From NCBI RefSeq assembly GCF_039955095.1, contig NZ_CP154878.1, positions 868,001 to 932,000 on the forward strand: a stretch of 64,000 bases of DNA, written 5' to 3'. The notes beneath the pieces were generated by a model. The model did not search any database and was not told the origin of the DNA. It worked only from the letters and a program-made list of their open reading frames with translations. Origin of the DNA: Limosilactobacillus sp. WILCCON 0051 (GTDB taxonomy: Bacteria; Bacillota; Bacilli; Lactobacillales; Lactobacillaceae). Shown one piece after another: positions 35,751-44,158 of the stretch (within the stretch, counting starts at the first letter, position 1; each line of letters begins with the position of its first letter). Made by a program: the position numbers and the translations under genes.

Positions 35751-36731
35751 ATGAAACAAAAAATACTGAAGCTGCTGCTGTTGCCGCTGCTGGCACTGGG
35801 AATCGGCATGCAGACGCCACCAATGCCGACTGGATCGCATGCGGCCCAGCCAACAGTCGTTAAGGCAGCCAAAAAACATCAGTCGCAGCGCGTAAAAAAG
35901 CAGGCAGCTGCGTCTTCCAGCCAGTCTGATGAGCAGCTGGCTCAGCTTAACTATCAAGGAACGCAGACCATCAGCGTCAATAATGGTCAACCGGATTTTA
36001 CCAGTGAGGATCTGGATACCAGTCATGGCGCCTGGCAGCAATACGGCAACCTGGATCGTTTAAATCGCGCGACGCAAGCCAATGCACTGCTGAATCGATC
36101 TTTGATGCCCAAAGCCAAGCGCGAGCCGCTAAACGTTACGCCCACTGGCTGGCACAACAAAAAGATCAAGGGCGGCTATCTGTATAACCGCTCGCATCTG
36201 ATCGGCTATCAGCTGACGGGTCAAAACAACAACTGGAAAAATCTGATTACTGGAACGCGCTCGCTCAATGATCCTGAGATGGTTCGCTATGAAGATGAGG
36301 TTGCCGACTATCTGCGGACGCATCCTAACGACTATGTCCGCTATCAGGTGACGCCGATTTTTCGGGGCGACGAGCTGCTAGCGCGGGGCGTGCACATGCA
36401 GGCGCAGTCAGTCAACAGTCAGGCCATCAAGTTCAACGTCTATATCTTTAACGTGCAAGATGGCGTAACGCTCAACTATGCTGATGGGACCAGTACGGTT
36501 GACAATAGTGCCCAAAACGTCAGCTCAACGCCGGCCGTTTCTAAAACCGCAAACAGTCAAGCACCCAGCCAAGGCAATAATGACCAGACCACCGTCTATG
36601 TCACACCTAATGGTACCAAATATCATCTGGACCGCAACTGCCGCGCCCTGGCCCGTTCCAAAACCGTTGATTCAATGACGCAGGGACAGGCAATCGCTGA
36701 TGGCTATACGCTTTGCGGCTTTGAGCGCTAA
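35751..36731 (+). CDS. Secreted DNA/RNA non-specific endonuclease (EndA-like)
   Basis: A 326-residue exported nuclease. Residues 1-32 form a signal peptide (KQKILKLLLLPLLALGIG hydrophobic core, cleavage probably near SHAA). A Lys/Gln/Ser-rich linker leads to the beta-beta-alpha metal nuclease domain with YLYNRSHLIGYQ (catalytic H149) and NNWKNLITGTRSLN (metal-binding N164), as in streptococcal EndA. After a second low-complexity linker (about 245-285) a small C-terminal domain VTPNGTKYHLDRNCRAL...GYTLCGF has two cysteines and is found on secreted lactobacillar proteins. Likely roles are use of extracellular DNA or DNA processing. Confidence 0.9.
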   Translation: MKQKILKLLLLPLLALGIGMQTPPMPTGSHAAQPTVVKAAKKHQSQRVKKQAAASSSQSDEQLAQLNYQGTQTISVNNGQPDFTSEDLDTSHGAWQQYGNLDRLNRATQANALLNRSLMPKAKREPLNVTPTGWHNKKIKGGYLYNRSHLIGYQLTGQNNNWKNLITGTRSLNDPEMVRYEDEVADYLRTHPNDYVRYQVTPIFRGDELLARGVHMQAQSVNSQAIKFNVYIFNVQDGVTLNYADGTSTVDNSAQNVSSTPAVSKTANSQAPSQGNNDQTTVYVTPNGTKYHLDRNCRALARSKTVDSMTQGQAIADGYTLCGFER

Positions 36732-36741
36732 GCCGAAAAAC

Positions 36742-36776
36742 AAAAAAGAGCACTGAAGACTTTCAGTGCTCTTTTT
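36742..36776. terminator. Bidirectional terminator after the nuclease gene
   Basis: AAAAAAGAGCACTGAA / TTTCAGTGCTCTTTTT perfect hairpin between convergent genes. Confidence 0.95.
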
Positions 36777-36793
36777 ATAATTGCTGAGTAAAA

Positions 36794-36997
36794 TTATTTA
36801 GCAGCCTTTTCTGGGTTAGCCTGCTTTGAAATCAGGGAAATGCAGTTGGTTGCCAATAATGCTACAACAACGGCAACAATACCAGTAGTTACGTAATTAA
36901 CCGTGCAGCTTTCCAGTTGACCGGCGATGTAGCCCAAAACGTCACCCAGAATAAAGCTCCAGATAATGATCATAATTTCTTTGCCAATTGTACGCAT
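36794..36997 (-). CDS. Small two-helix membrane protein (DUF2929-like)
   Basis: A 67-residue protein with two hydrophobic segments, IMIIIWSFILGDVLGYIAG and YVTTGIVAVVVALLATNCISLI, joined by a short loop, and a charged C-terminal tail ending in EKAAK. It resembles the DUF2929 family common in Lactobacillales, by eye only; no function is known. AAAGGGGTGAAC precedes the ATG, and TATGTTAGAAT upstream (minus strand, about 37031-37041) is a plausible extended -10 promoter. Confidence 0.75.
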   Translation of the reverse strand: MRTIGKEIMIIIWSFILGDVLGYIAGQLESCTVNYVTTGIVAVVVALLATNCISLISKQANPEKAAK

Positions 36998-37119
36998 TTT
37001 AGTTCACCCCTTAGTTGGATACAAAACTATTCTAACATAAAAAATCTGACTTGAGTATTGATAATCTAAGGCATTATTAAGCAACTGACTCAGGGGCCAA
37101 GCTGCCTGATCAGAAAAGA

Positions 37120-37207
37120 AAAAGCGTTCCCAGATCGGTTAATTGACTCATAGTTCCAGAGCTGAGTGATCTTACGGAGTCCGGATCAGATTTGGCGGAA
37201 TGCTTTT
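37120..37207. other. Long imperfect inverted repeat, possible structured RNA
   Basis: AAAAGCGTTCCCAGATC (37120-37136) pairs with GATTTGGCGGAATGCTTTT (37189-37207) over 17 base pairs with one bulged C and two G-U pairs. The 52-base loop holds a second helix ACTCA/TGAGT. It lies in a 297-bp gap between divergent genes. On the minus strand it ends in CGCTTTTTCTTTTC, as a terminator would; on the plus strand it precedes the hydrolase promoter. No known riboswitch class was recognised. Confidence 0.5.
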
Positions 37208-37251
37208 AACCCGAATAAATTCATAAAATAACGCTTTGAATGTGAAAATGA

Positions 37252-37260
37252 TGTTATAAT
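37252..37260 (+). promoter_or_regulatory. Extended -10 promoter of the alpha/beta hydrolase gene
   Basis: TGTTATAAT: perfect -10 with TGn extension 34 bases upstream of the start codon; no consensus -35. Confidence 0.75.
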
Positions 37261-37294
37261 TCCAATAATTTTTTAATCAAGGGAGGAAGAAACT

Positions 37295-38116
37295 ATGTCA
37301 GCATCGCTCGGTGACTCGCACCTGCTGTTAAAGACTATCGATGGTCAACAGCTGTTCGTTCGCCAAAACCTACCCGTAGCGCCGGCTGCCATATTGGTTA
37401 TCGTTCATGGTCTGGGAGGCCATCAAGGTCGTTATGACTATATGACCAATTATTTCGTTCGTCACCACGTTGCCGTCTATCGCTATGATCATCGTGGTCA
37501 TGGTCAGACACCAGGACCGCATGGCGTTTATGGCGATTTCAATCATTTTCCTGATGACCTTAAAACCGTCGTTGACTGGGCCAAGAAAAACACGCCGCAT
37601 CTGCCGATCTTTGTGGCTGGACACAGTCTGGGCGGCGGTACGGCGATGGCATTTGGCGCCAAATATCCTCAGGTGGTCAACGGCATTATTTCGGTTGGGG
37701 CTTTAACGCGCTATCACCATCAGATTTTTGGTCCGTTTCGTCATTTTGGCGATGATGAAACGATCAGCGGCAGCTTTGGCGATCGCAGCAACAGCAGTGC
37801 CTGGATGCGGCAAGACTATCAAGCCGACCCATTGAACCTGACTGAGATTAAAGGCTCGCTGCTGAACGCGGCGATGGATCTGGTGACTTTTAATCGAACG
37901 CACGCTGCCGATTTTATCGATCCGGTCTTGATTCTGCATGGTGCCGAAGATGGCGTTGTGAGTGTCACGGATTCGATGGACAGCTATCGGGAGATTTCGT
38001 CGCGCGACAAAGAGCTTCACGTCTATCCATTTTTAAAACATCAGGTATTGAACGAGCCATCGCGACGATTGGCGGTTTATCAAGAAATTTTGGACTGGAT
38101 GAAAAAACATGGCTAA
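37295..38116 (+). CDS. Alpha/beta hydrolase, monoacylglycerol-lipase-like
   Basis: A 273-residue serine hydrolase of the alpha/beta fold. Visible: oxyanion region VHGLGGHQGRY (38-47), YDHRGHGQTPG near 64-74 as in monoacylglycerol lipases, nucleophile S111 in AGHSLGGG, acid in HGAEDGVVS and His in FLKHQVLNE. No signal peptide, so cytosolic. AGGGAGG precedes the ATG. Substrate probably a monoacylglycerol or lysophospholipid, but this is an inference from the motif pattern. Confidence 0.88.
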   Translation: MSASLGDSHLLLKTIDGQQLFVRQNLPVAPAAILVIVHGLGGHQGRYDYMTNYFVRHHVAVYRYDHRGHGQTPGPHGVYGDFNHFPDDLKTVVDWAKKNTPHLPIFVAGHSLGGGTAMAFGAKYPQVVNGIISVGALTRYHHQIFGPFRHFGDDETISGSFGDRSNSSAWMRQDYQADPLNLTEIKGSLLNAAMDLVTFNRTHAADFIDPVLILHGAEDGVVSVTDSMDSYREISSRDKELHVYPFLKHQVLNEPSRRLAVYQEILDWMKKHG

Positions 38117-38123
38117 ATCAATG

Positions 38124-38166
38124 AAAAGTCAGCTGATTGGGTACACACCAATCGACTGGCTTTTTA
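38124..38166 (+). terminator. Terminator after the hydrolase gene
   Basis: AAAAGTCAGCTGATTGG / CCAATCGACTGGCTTTTT hairpin with a 7-base loop. Confidence 0.9.
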
Positions 38167-38200
38167 TTAATGCTGCAGCGCGCTTTTAGGCATTGGCTTC

Positions 38201-38209
38201 TGCTATAAT
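38201..38209 (+). promoter_or_regulatory. Extended -10 promoter of dnaE
   Basis: TGCTATAAT, 25 bases upstream of the dnaE start; -35 region (CGCTTT at 38181-38186) is not consensus. Confidence 0.7.
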
Positions 38210-38233
38210 TTTTAAGGAAAGGATGGATGCCAA

Positions 38234-41200
38234 ATGGAAATTGTGCCGCTCAACGTGATCAGTACCTACAGTCTCCTGCAGAGTCCGCTGCGCCCGACTG
38301 AATTGGTTCAAGGAGCCAAAAGCAGGGGCTATCGGGCGGTTGCCTTGGCTGACTGGAACGTGATGTATGGGGCAATTGATTTTTATAATGCTGCCAAAGC
38401 CGCGGGCATTAAGCCTTTGCTGGGGTTGCGGCTGCATTTGAAAACCATGGCAATGACCACGCAGGGCTTGGAAGTTTTGTTTTTGGCCCGTACGCAGGCT
38501 GGCTACGTTAACCTGATGCAGCTGTCGACTTTAAAGCAGACGCGGGCACAGGGACGGTTTTTGACGCAGCAGGAGATCGAGCCGTTTTTAACGGACCTGG
38601 ATCTGATTTTGCCTGCTCAGCCGCTGACGCTTGATCAAACGATGATCGACCAATGGCTGCCGGCGCTGATTGAAAAGACAACGCGGCATTGCTGGCTGGG
38701 GGTTGATCTGGAGCTTGATGCCATCCAGCGCGAACAGATCAGACAGACGGCGCGACACTATGCCGTTTCACTGGTAGCAGCCCCTAAAATCGAGTATCTG
38801 GAAAATGATGATGCCTTTGCGACCGATGTTTTAAGACATATTGATGAGGGGGCCAAAATGACCAACCCGTTTTTCCAGGCCCAGAATACGATCAGTCACG
38901 CCCTGCCAACCAAAGAACGGCTGCAGCAGGCCTTTTTGGATTCTGAATTTGAAGATGCGGCTGCTCAGACAGCGATCATCGCGCAGGAATGCAATGTTGA
39001 GATCAAGTTTCAAACGCCTATCCTGCCTAAGTTTCCGACGCCAAACCAGCAAAGCGCGGCCGATTATCTAAAGCAGCTCTGTTTGGCAGGACTGAAAAAG
39101 CGTCCATTGGCAGCTGGCTATTCGCCAACTGATTATGAGAAGCGTCTGCAGCGTGAACTGACCACGATTCATGAAATGGGCTTTGATGATTATTTTCTGA
39201 TTGTCTGGGACGTCATGCGCTTTGCTCACCAAAAAAAGATGGCGACTGATCCAGGGCGTGGGTCGGCAGCTGGTTCGCTAGTGGCCTACGTGCTGGAGAT
39301 TACTGAAGTCGATCCCCTGAAATACCAGCTGCTTTTCGAAAGGTTCTTAAATCCAGAACGAGCTCAGATGCCGGATATCGACTTGGACCTGCCAGATAAT
39401 CGGCGTGATGAGGTTTTGCAATACGTTCATCAAAAGTATGGTCATGCCAGAGTTGCTCAGATCATTACCTTTGGGACGTTTGGTGCTAAGCAGGCCGTCA
39501 GAGACGTGGGCCGGGTTTTTGGCATGCCGGTCTATGCCATCGACGAACTGGCCAGAGCGATTCCCAACCTGCCTAAGATTACGCTACAGCAGGCACTAAA
39601 CGAATCACGGGCGCTTAATAATCTGCTCAGTGATTCGGCGCAGAATGCACTTTTGATGAAAACGGCACTCCGCATTGAAGGACTGCCCAGACACTACTCG
39701 ACGCACGCGGCTGGAGTCGTCTTGTCGCAAGCACCATTGAATCAGCTGGTTCCGTTGCAAAACGGCAGCGATGGCCTCTTAATGACGCAGTTTCCTAAAG
39801 ACACGGTTGAGGCGCTGGGACTTTTGAAGATGGATTTCTTAGGCCTGCGCAATCTGTCAATCATGGATTCAGCCCTGCGTTTGATTGAAAAAAGCCAGCC
39901 TGACTTTGACCTGCATCAGATCAGTCTCAATGATCCACTGACTTTAAAGCTGTTTCAAAAGGGAGCAACCGAGGGAATCTTTCAGTTTGAGTCCAGCGGG
40001 ATTCGTCAGGTCTTGATACGACTGCATCCAGAAAACTTTGAGATGATCGTAGCGGTCAATGCTTTATATCGTCCTGGTCCAATGGATAACATTGCCCATT
40101 TTATTGCACGTAAGGAAGGGCGTGAAAAGGTCACTTTGCCTGATCCTTCATTGGCATCGATTCTGGCACCGACTTATGGCATTCTGGTGTATCAAGAACA
40201 GGTAATGCAGCTGGCCGCTAAAATGGCGGGCTTCACTTTAGGACAGGCCGATCTGCTGCGCCGTGCCATGAGTAAGAAAAAAGCCGACGTGATGGAACGG
40301 ATGCGGGGACGCTTTATTAACGGAGCAGTTGCCAATGGCTATTCCAGGCCGGTTGCCGAACAGGTTTTTGAATATATTGATCGGTTTGCCAATTACGGCT
40401 TCAACCGCTCACATGCCGTTGCCTACTCAATGATGGCTTTTGAAATGGCTTATCTTAAATGTCACTTTGCGCCGGCTTTTTTTGCCGCGCTTTTAAATGC
40501 TCACGCAGGATCAGAAAAGATGCGGACCTATTTTGAGGATGCCAAATCATTTGGCGTTGTCATTGCCGGTCCCAGCATCAACTTTAGTCAGGCTGATTTT
40601 AGTCTATATCAGGGGCGCGTCTTGTTTGGCCTGTCCATGATCAAGGGCGTGCGTCGTGATCTGATCAGCGAGATCCTCCTAAAAAGAAAGGATGGTCAGT
40701 TTGCCAGCCTGGCTGATTTTATCGGCCGCATTGATGTCAGATTTAGAAAGCCTGAGCTGATTGCGCCGCTGATCTATGCTGGTGCATTTGATCATTTGGG
40801 CAGCAATCGCGCTGAAATGATTGATGCTTTGGCTGACTTAATCGAGGGTGCCGAGTTCAACCAGGCGCTTTCAGGCAGCGATACTTTTCAAACGATGATT
40901 CCGGCTCGTTCTGAGTATCCATTGGCCCAGCGACTGGAAAAAGAGCATGAGTATCTGGGCGTCTATCTGTCAGGACACCCGGTCAGTCAGTATCGATCAT
41001 TGGCTGGTCAGCTGCACGCGGTTACGGTCGCTCAGCTAAGAGAAGGAATGAACGCGACACTGATTCTTTATGTCAGCCGCGTTAAAACGATCAATACTAA
41101 AAAAACGCGTCAGCCGATGGCATTCGTCAGCGCTTCGGATGAAACGGGCAGCATTGAGGTAACGGTTTTTCCCAAACAGTTCCAGCGTTACCAAGAACTG

Positions 41201-41560
41201 ATCGCTGCGCGCAATGTCTTGATTATCAGCGGCCGGGTGGAAAATCGCAACGGCAGTCTGCAGCTGCTGGCCAGTCGCATTCAATTGGCTTCTTCTGCTG
41301 GTGAGCGCGGATCGGCGCCAGCCGAGACCCGCTGGTTTCTGCAGCTGAAAAAGAGTGTGCTGACGCCGCGCTTGACCGCTCAGCTGCAGGAATTTATCGG
41401 CAGTCACCATGGCAACGTGCCGGTGATGGTCTACTATCCCGAAAAGCGGCAGACGCGTCTGCTTCCGCGCAGTCAGTGGCTCAGTGGGGATGAAGCAACT
41501 AAAAAAGGGCTGATTGATCTTTTGGGAGTCAGCAACGTGGTCTATCAATCCACGCCGTAA
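38234..41560 (+). CDS. dnaE: DNA polymerase III subunit alpha (DnaE)
   Basis: Replicative polymerase of the DnaE type, thought in Firmicutes to extend RNA primers before handing over to PolC. It has 1108 residues. N-terminal PHP domain (NVISTYSLLQSPLRPTELV), palm domain with DPGRGSAAGSLVAYVL and the catalytic aspartates in PDIDLDLPDNRR, fingers with STHAAGVVLS and FIARKEGREK, helix-hairpin-helix region and a C-terminal OB fold. The PHP metal residues look degenerate, as usual for this type without proofreading. AAGGAAAGG precedes the ATG. pyk follows with no pfkA between. Confidence 0.96.
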   Translation: MEIVPLNVISTYSLLQSPLRPTELVQGAKSRGYRAVALADWNVMYGAIDFYNAAKAAGIKPLLGLRLHLKTMAMTTQGLEVLFLARTQAGYVNLMQLSTLKQTRAQGRFLTQQEIEPFLTDLDLILPAQPLTLDQTMIDQWLPALIEKTTRHCWLGVDLELDAIQREQIRQTARHYAVSLVAAPKIEYLENDDAFATDVLRHIDEGAKMTNPFFQAQNTISHALPTKERLQQAFLDSEFEDAAAQTAIIAQECNVEIKFQTPILPKFPTPNQQSAADYLKQLCLAGLKKRPLAAGYSPTDYEKRLQRELTTIHEMGFDDYFLIVWDVMRFAHQKKMATDPGRGSAAGSLVAYVLEITEVDPLKYQLLFERFLNPERAQMPDIDLDLPDNRRDEVLQYVHQKYGHARVAQIITFGTFGAKQAVRDVGRVFGMPVYAIDELARAIPNLPKITLQQALNESRALNNLLSDSAQNALLMKTALRIEGLPRHYSTHAAGVVLSQAPLNQLVPLQNGSDGLLMTQFPKDTVEALGLLKMDFLGLRNLSIMDSALRLIEKSQPDFDLHQISLNDPLTLKLFQKGATEGIFQFESSGIRQVLIRLHPENFEMIVAVNALYRPGPMDNIAHFIARKEGREKVTLPDPSLASILAPTYGILVYQEQVMQLAAKMAGFTLGQADLLRRAMSKKKADVMERMRGRFINGAVANGYSRPVAEQVFEYIDRFANYGFNRSHAVAYSMMAFEMAYLKCHFAPAFFAALLNAHAGSEKMRTYFEDAKSFGVVIAGPSINFSQADFSLYQGRVLFGLSMIKGVRRDLISEILLKRKDGQFASLADFIGRIDVRFRKPELIAPLIYAGAFDHLGSNRAEMIDALADLIEGAEFNQALSGSDTFQTMIPARSEYPLAQRLEKEHEYLGVYLSGHPVSQYRSLAGQLHAVTVAQLREGMNATLILYVSRVKTINTKKTRQPMAFVSASDETGSIEVTVFPKQFQRYQELIAARNVLIISGRVENRNGSLQLLASRIQLASSAGERGSAPAETRWFLQLKKSVLTPRLTAQLQEFIGSHHGNVPVMVYYPEKRQTRLLPRSQWLSGDEATKKGLIDLLGVSNVVYQSTP

Positions 41561-41594
41561 AACGGTTTGTCGCCAGCGTCAAAAATAATTAAAG

Positions 41595-41651
41595 TGTTAG
41601 CGTTTTCTTGATGTAATTAGTAAAGACAACGAATTTAAAAAGTGCTATGAT
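41595..41651 (+). promoter_or_regulatory. pyk promoter with upstream cre-like site
   Basis: TGCTATGAT (41643-41651) is an extended -10, with AAGACA at 41623-41628 as -35 and a 17-base spacer. Upstream, TGTTAGCGTTTTCT at 41595-41608 matches the CcpA cre consensus TGWAANCGNTNWCA at 12 of 14 positions and lies about 55 bases before the likely transcription start, a position seen for CcpA-activated glycolytic genes. Confidence 0.6.
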
Positions 41652-41718
41652 AAGTGTTGTGCAAATGAGGTGCGCAATGGCGCAGTTTCTGCATTAATGC
41701 AAAGGAGAGATGTCACTT

Positions 41719-43140
41719 ATGAAGAAAACCAAGATTGTAAGTACCCTTGGTCCTGCAAGTACTGATGTTGACACGATTGTAAAGCTGATCAATGCTGGTG
41801 CCAACATTTTCCGTTTCAACTTCTCACACGGTGATCACCCAGAACACCTGGGCCGGATGAACAATGTTAAGAAGGCTCAAGAAATCACCGGTAAGCACGT
41901 TGGTCTGATGCTGGACACTAAGGGTGCTGAAATTCGTACTACTGTTGAAAAAGACGGTAAGATCGAATTCAATGCTGGTGACAAGGTTCGTATCTCAATG
42001 GACGACTCCATTGAAGGTACGCACGAAAAGATTGCTGTTACCTACCCAGGTCTGTACGACGACGTTCACGTTGGTGGCCATGTTCTGTTTGATGACGGTC
42101 TGATCGACATGATCATCGACGAAAAGGACGAAGCCAACCACGAACTGGTCTGCACGGTTCAAAACCATGGTCTGCTGGGTTCACGCAAGGGTGTCAACGC
42201 ACCTGGCGTTTCCATCAACCTGCCAGGTATCACGGAAAAGGACTCCAGCGACATTCGCTTTGGTCTGGAACAAGGTATCAACTACATTGCCGCTTCCTTC
42301 GTTCGTAAGCCAGAAGATATCGAAGACATTCGTGCACTGCTGAAGGAAAAGAACATGGAAGACGTTCAAATCTTCCCTAAGATCGAATCTCAAGAAGGTA
42401 TCGACAACTTTGAAGCAATCATGGAAGTTGCTGATGGCCTGATGGTTCCACGTGGTGACATGGGTGTTGAAATCCCAGCTGAAAACGTGCCATTGGTACA
42501 AAAGAAGATGATTCGTCGCTGCAATGAAATGGGTAAGCCAGTTATCACGGCTACCCAAATGCTAGACTCCATGGAAGAAAACCCACGTCCAACGCGTGCC
42601 GAAGTTTCTGACGTTGCCAACGCAGTCTTTGATGGTACTGACGCAACGATGCTGTCTGGTGAAAGTGCCAACGGTGACTGGCCAGTAGAAGCCGTTTCTA
42701 CGATGGCTCGTATCGATGTTAAGGCTGAAAACAACCTGGACCTGTTTGGTACGGAAACGTTCAACTTTGACAAGAGCGACGTTACGGAAACGATCGGTTC
42801 TGCAGTTGCCCAAGCTGCTAAGGACCTTGACATTAAGGTTATCGTAGCCGCTACTTCTTCAGGCTACACGGCCCGCATGATCTCCAAGTACCGTCCAAAC
42901 GCCGACATTCTGGCTTTGACGTTTGATGAACGGACTGAACGCGGTCTGATGATCAACTGGGGTGTTCAACCATACGTTGTTGACAAGCCAGCTGACACTG
43001 ATGAAATGTTTGCTCTGGCTGCTAAGAAGGCAGTTGAACTTGGTTTTGCCAAGTCGGGCGACAAGATCATCGTGGTTGCCGGTGTTCCTATGGGTACGCC
43101 AGGTGCAACCAACCTGATGCGGGTTGAAACGATCAAGTAA
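41719..43140 (+). CDS. pyk: Pyruvate kinase
   Basis: Final ATP-forming step of glycolysis, phosphoenolpyruvate to pyruvate. It is 473 residues. TKIVSTLGPAS, FRFNFSHGDHPEH, IFPKIESQEGIDNF (catalytic Lys), VPRGDMGVEIP and VITATQMLDSM are all present. The C-terminal PEP-utiliser-like extension that gives many lactobacillar and bacillar enzymes about 585 residues is absent. ATG at 41719 is preferred over 41710, which lies two bases from AAAGGAG. Codon choice is highly biased, as expected of a very abundant protein. Confidence 0.97.
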   Translation: MKKTKIVSTLGPASTDVDTIVKLINAGANIFRFNFSHGDHPEHLGRMNNVKKAQEITGKHVGLMLDTKGAEIRTTVEKDGKIEFNAGDKVRISMDDSIEGTHEKIAVTYPGLYDDVHVGGHVLFDDGLIDMIIDEKDEANHELVCTVQNHGLLGSRKGVNAPGVSINLPGITEKDSSDIRFGLEQGINYIAASFVRKPEDIEDIRALLKEKNMEDVQIFPKIESQEGIDNFEAIMEVADGLMVPRGDMGVEIPAENVPLVQKKMIRRCNEMGKPVITATQMLDSMEENPRPTRAEVSDVANAVFDGTDATMLSGESANGDWPVEAVSTMARIDVKAENNLDLFGTETFNFDKSDVTETIGSAVAQAAKDLDIKVIVAATSSGYTARMISKYRPNADILALTFDERTERGLMINWGVQPYVVDKPADTDEMFALAAKKAVELGFAKSGDKIIVVAGVPMGTPGATNLMRVETIK

Positions 43141-43161
43141 TCTTGATTATTTCATCCTCAG

Positions 43162-43193
43162 AAACCGTCTGTCATTTGACAGACGGTTTTTTT
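43162..43193 (+). terminator. Terminator after pyk
   Basis: AAACCGTCTGTC / GACAGACGGTTT perfect stem with four-base loop and T-run. Confidence 0.95.
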
Positions 43194-43270
43194 ACTCCTT
43201 TGCTTTTATTTTGTCCTAATATTATGTAAAATAAGCTAGATACCCAACTGAGAAAATTAAGGATGATAAA

Positions 43271-44158
43271 ATGATAAATTCAGCACTTGGCAAAGTCGTC
43301 GATGCCGTAATGATCGACGAAAACGACCATGATTATTTCGTACAGCCAGCACGCAACGGCCAAACCTATCGCCTGCCCAAGGATGAAAGCCCACAGGTTC
43401 TGCATATTGGCGGTTCCGTTCGCGGCTTTGTCTATGAAAATGAAAACCACCAGCTGCAGATGACCTGCCAGCATATTCCAACGATTCAAGTCGATCATTA
43501 TGACTTTGGGACGGTTGTCGGTGTTCGTCGCGACTTAGGCGTTTTTGTCGATATTGGTCTGCCCAATAAAGATATCGTCGTGTCACTGGATGATCTGCCA
43601 AGTCTTAAGCATCTATGGCCGCAAAAAGGCGACCGCTTGATGATGGCGCTTAAGGTTGACGAAAAAAATCGAATCTGGGGCCAGTTGGCAGATGAAGGCG
43701 TTTTTGAAGCCATCGCCAACCGCCCGGATCCCCGGATGAAAAACAAGGATGTCAAGGCAACGGTCTACCGCTTGAAGATGGCAGGGACGTTTGCTATTAC
43801 CGATGACTACTGCCTAGGCTTTATTCACCCAAGCGAGCGGGATCAAGAGCCGCGGCTGGGTCAGCAGGTCTCGGCACGAGTAATCGGCCTATCCAGTCAT
43901 GGCAGTCTTAACCTTTCGCTAAAGCCGCGTGCCTACCAGGCAATTGGCGAAGATGCTCAGATGCTTTTGGAAATGCTGCGCCGGACGCCAGATCATACGC
44001 TGCCATTTACTGATAAGAGCGATCCCGAGAAAATTCGTCAAGAGTTCGGCATCAGCAAGGGCCAGTTCAAGCGCGCGGTAGGACATCTTTTGAAAGCTCG
44101 GCTGGTCAGCATGGTTAATGGCAAGCTGATATTAATTAAGGATCCAGATGATGAATAA
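43271..44158 (+). CDS. cvfB: S1-domain RNA-binding protein CvfB
   Basis: A 295-residue RNA-binding protein of the CvfB/YitL family, linked in staphylococci to virulence gene control. It has tandem S1-like OB folds (for example FGTVVGVRRDLGVFVDIGL near 77-95 and VKATVYRLKMAGTFAITDDYCLGFIH near 160-186) and a C-terminal winged helix (FGISKGQFKRAVGHLLKARLVSMV). First gene of the cvfB-xerD-ribT-scpA-scpB-rluB string; its stop overlaps the xerD start by one base (TAATG). Confidence 0.92.
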   Translation: MINSALGKVVDAVMIDENDHDYFVQPARNGQTYRLPKDESPQVLHIGGSVRGFVYENENHQLQMTCQHIPTIQVDHYDFGTVVGVRRDLGVFVDIGLPNKDIVVSLDDLPSLKHLWPQKGDRLMMALKVDEKNRIWGQLADEGVFEAIANRPDPRMKNKDVKATVYRLKMAGTFAITDDYCLGFIHPSERDQEPRLGQQVSARVIGLSSHGSLNLSLKPRAYQAIGEDAQMLLEMLRRTPDHTLPFTDKSDPEKIRQEFGISKGQFKRAVGHLLKARLVSMVNGKLILIKDPDDE

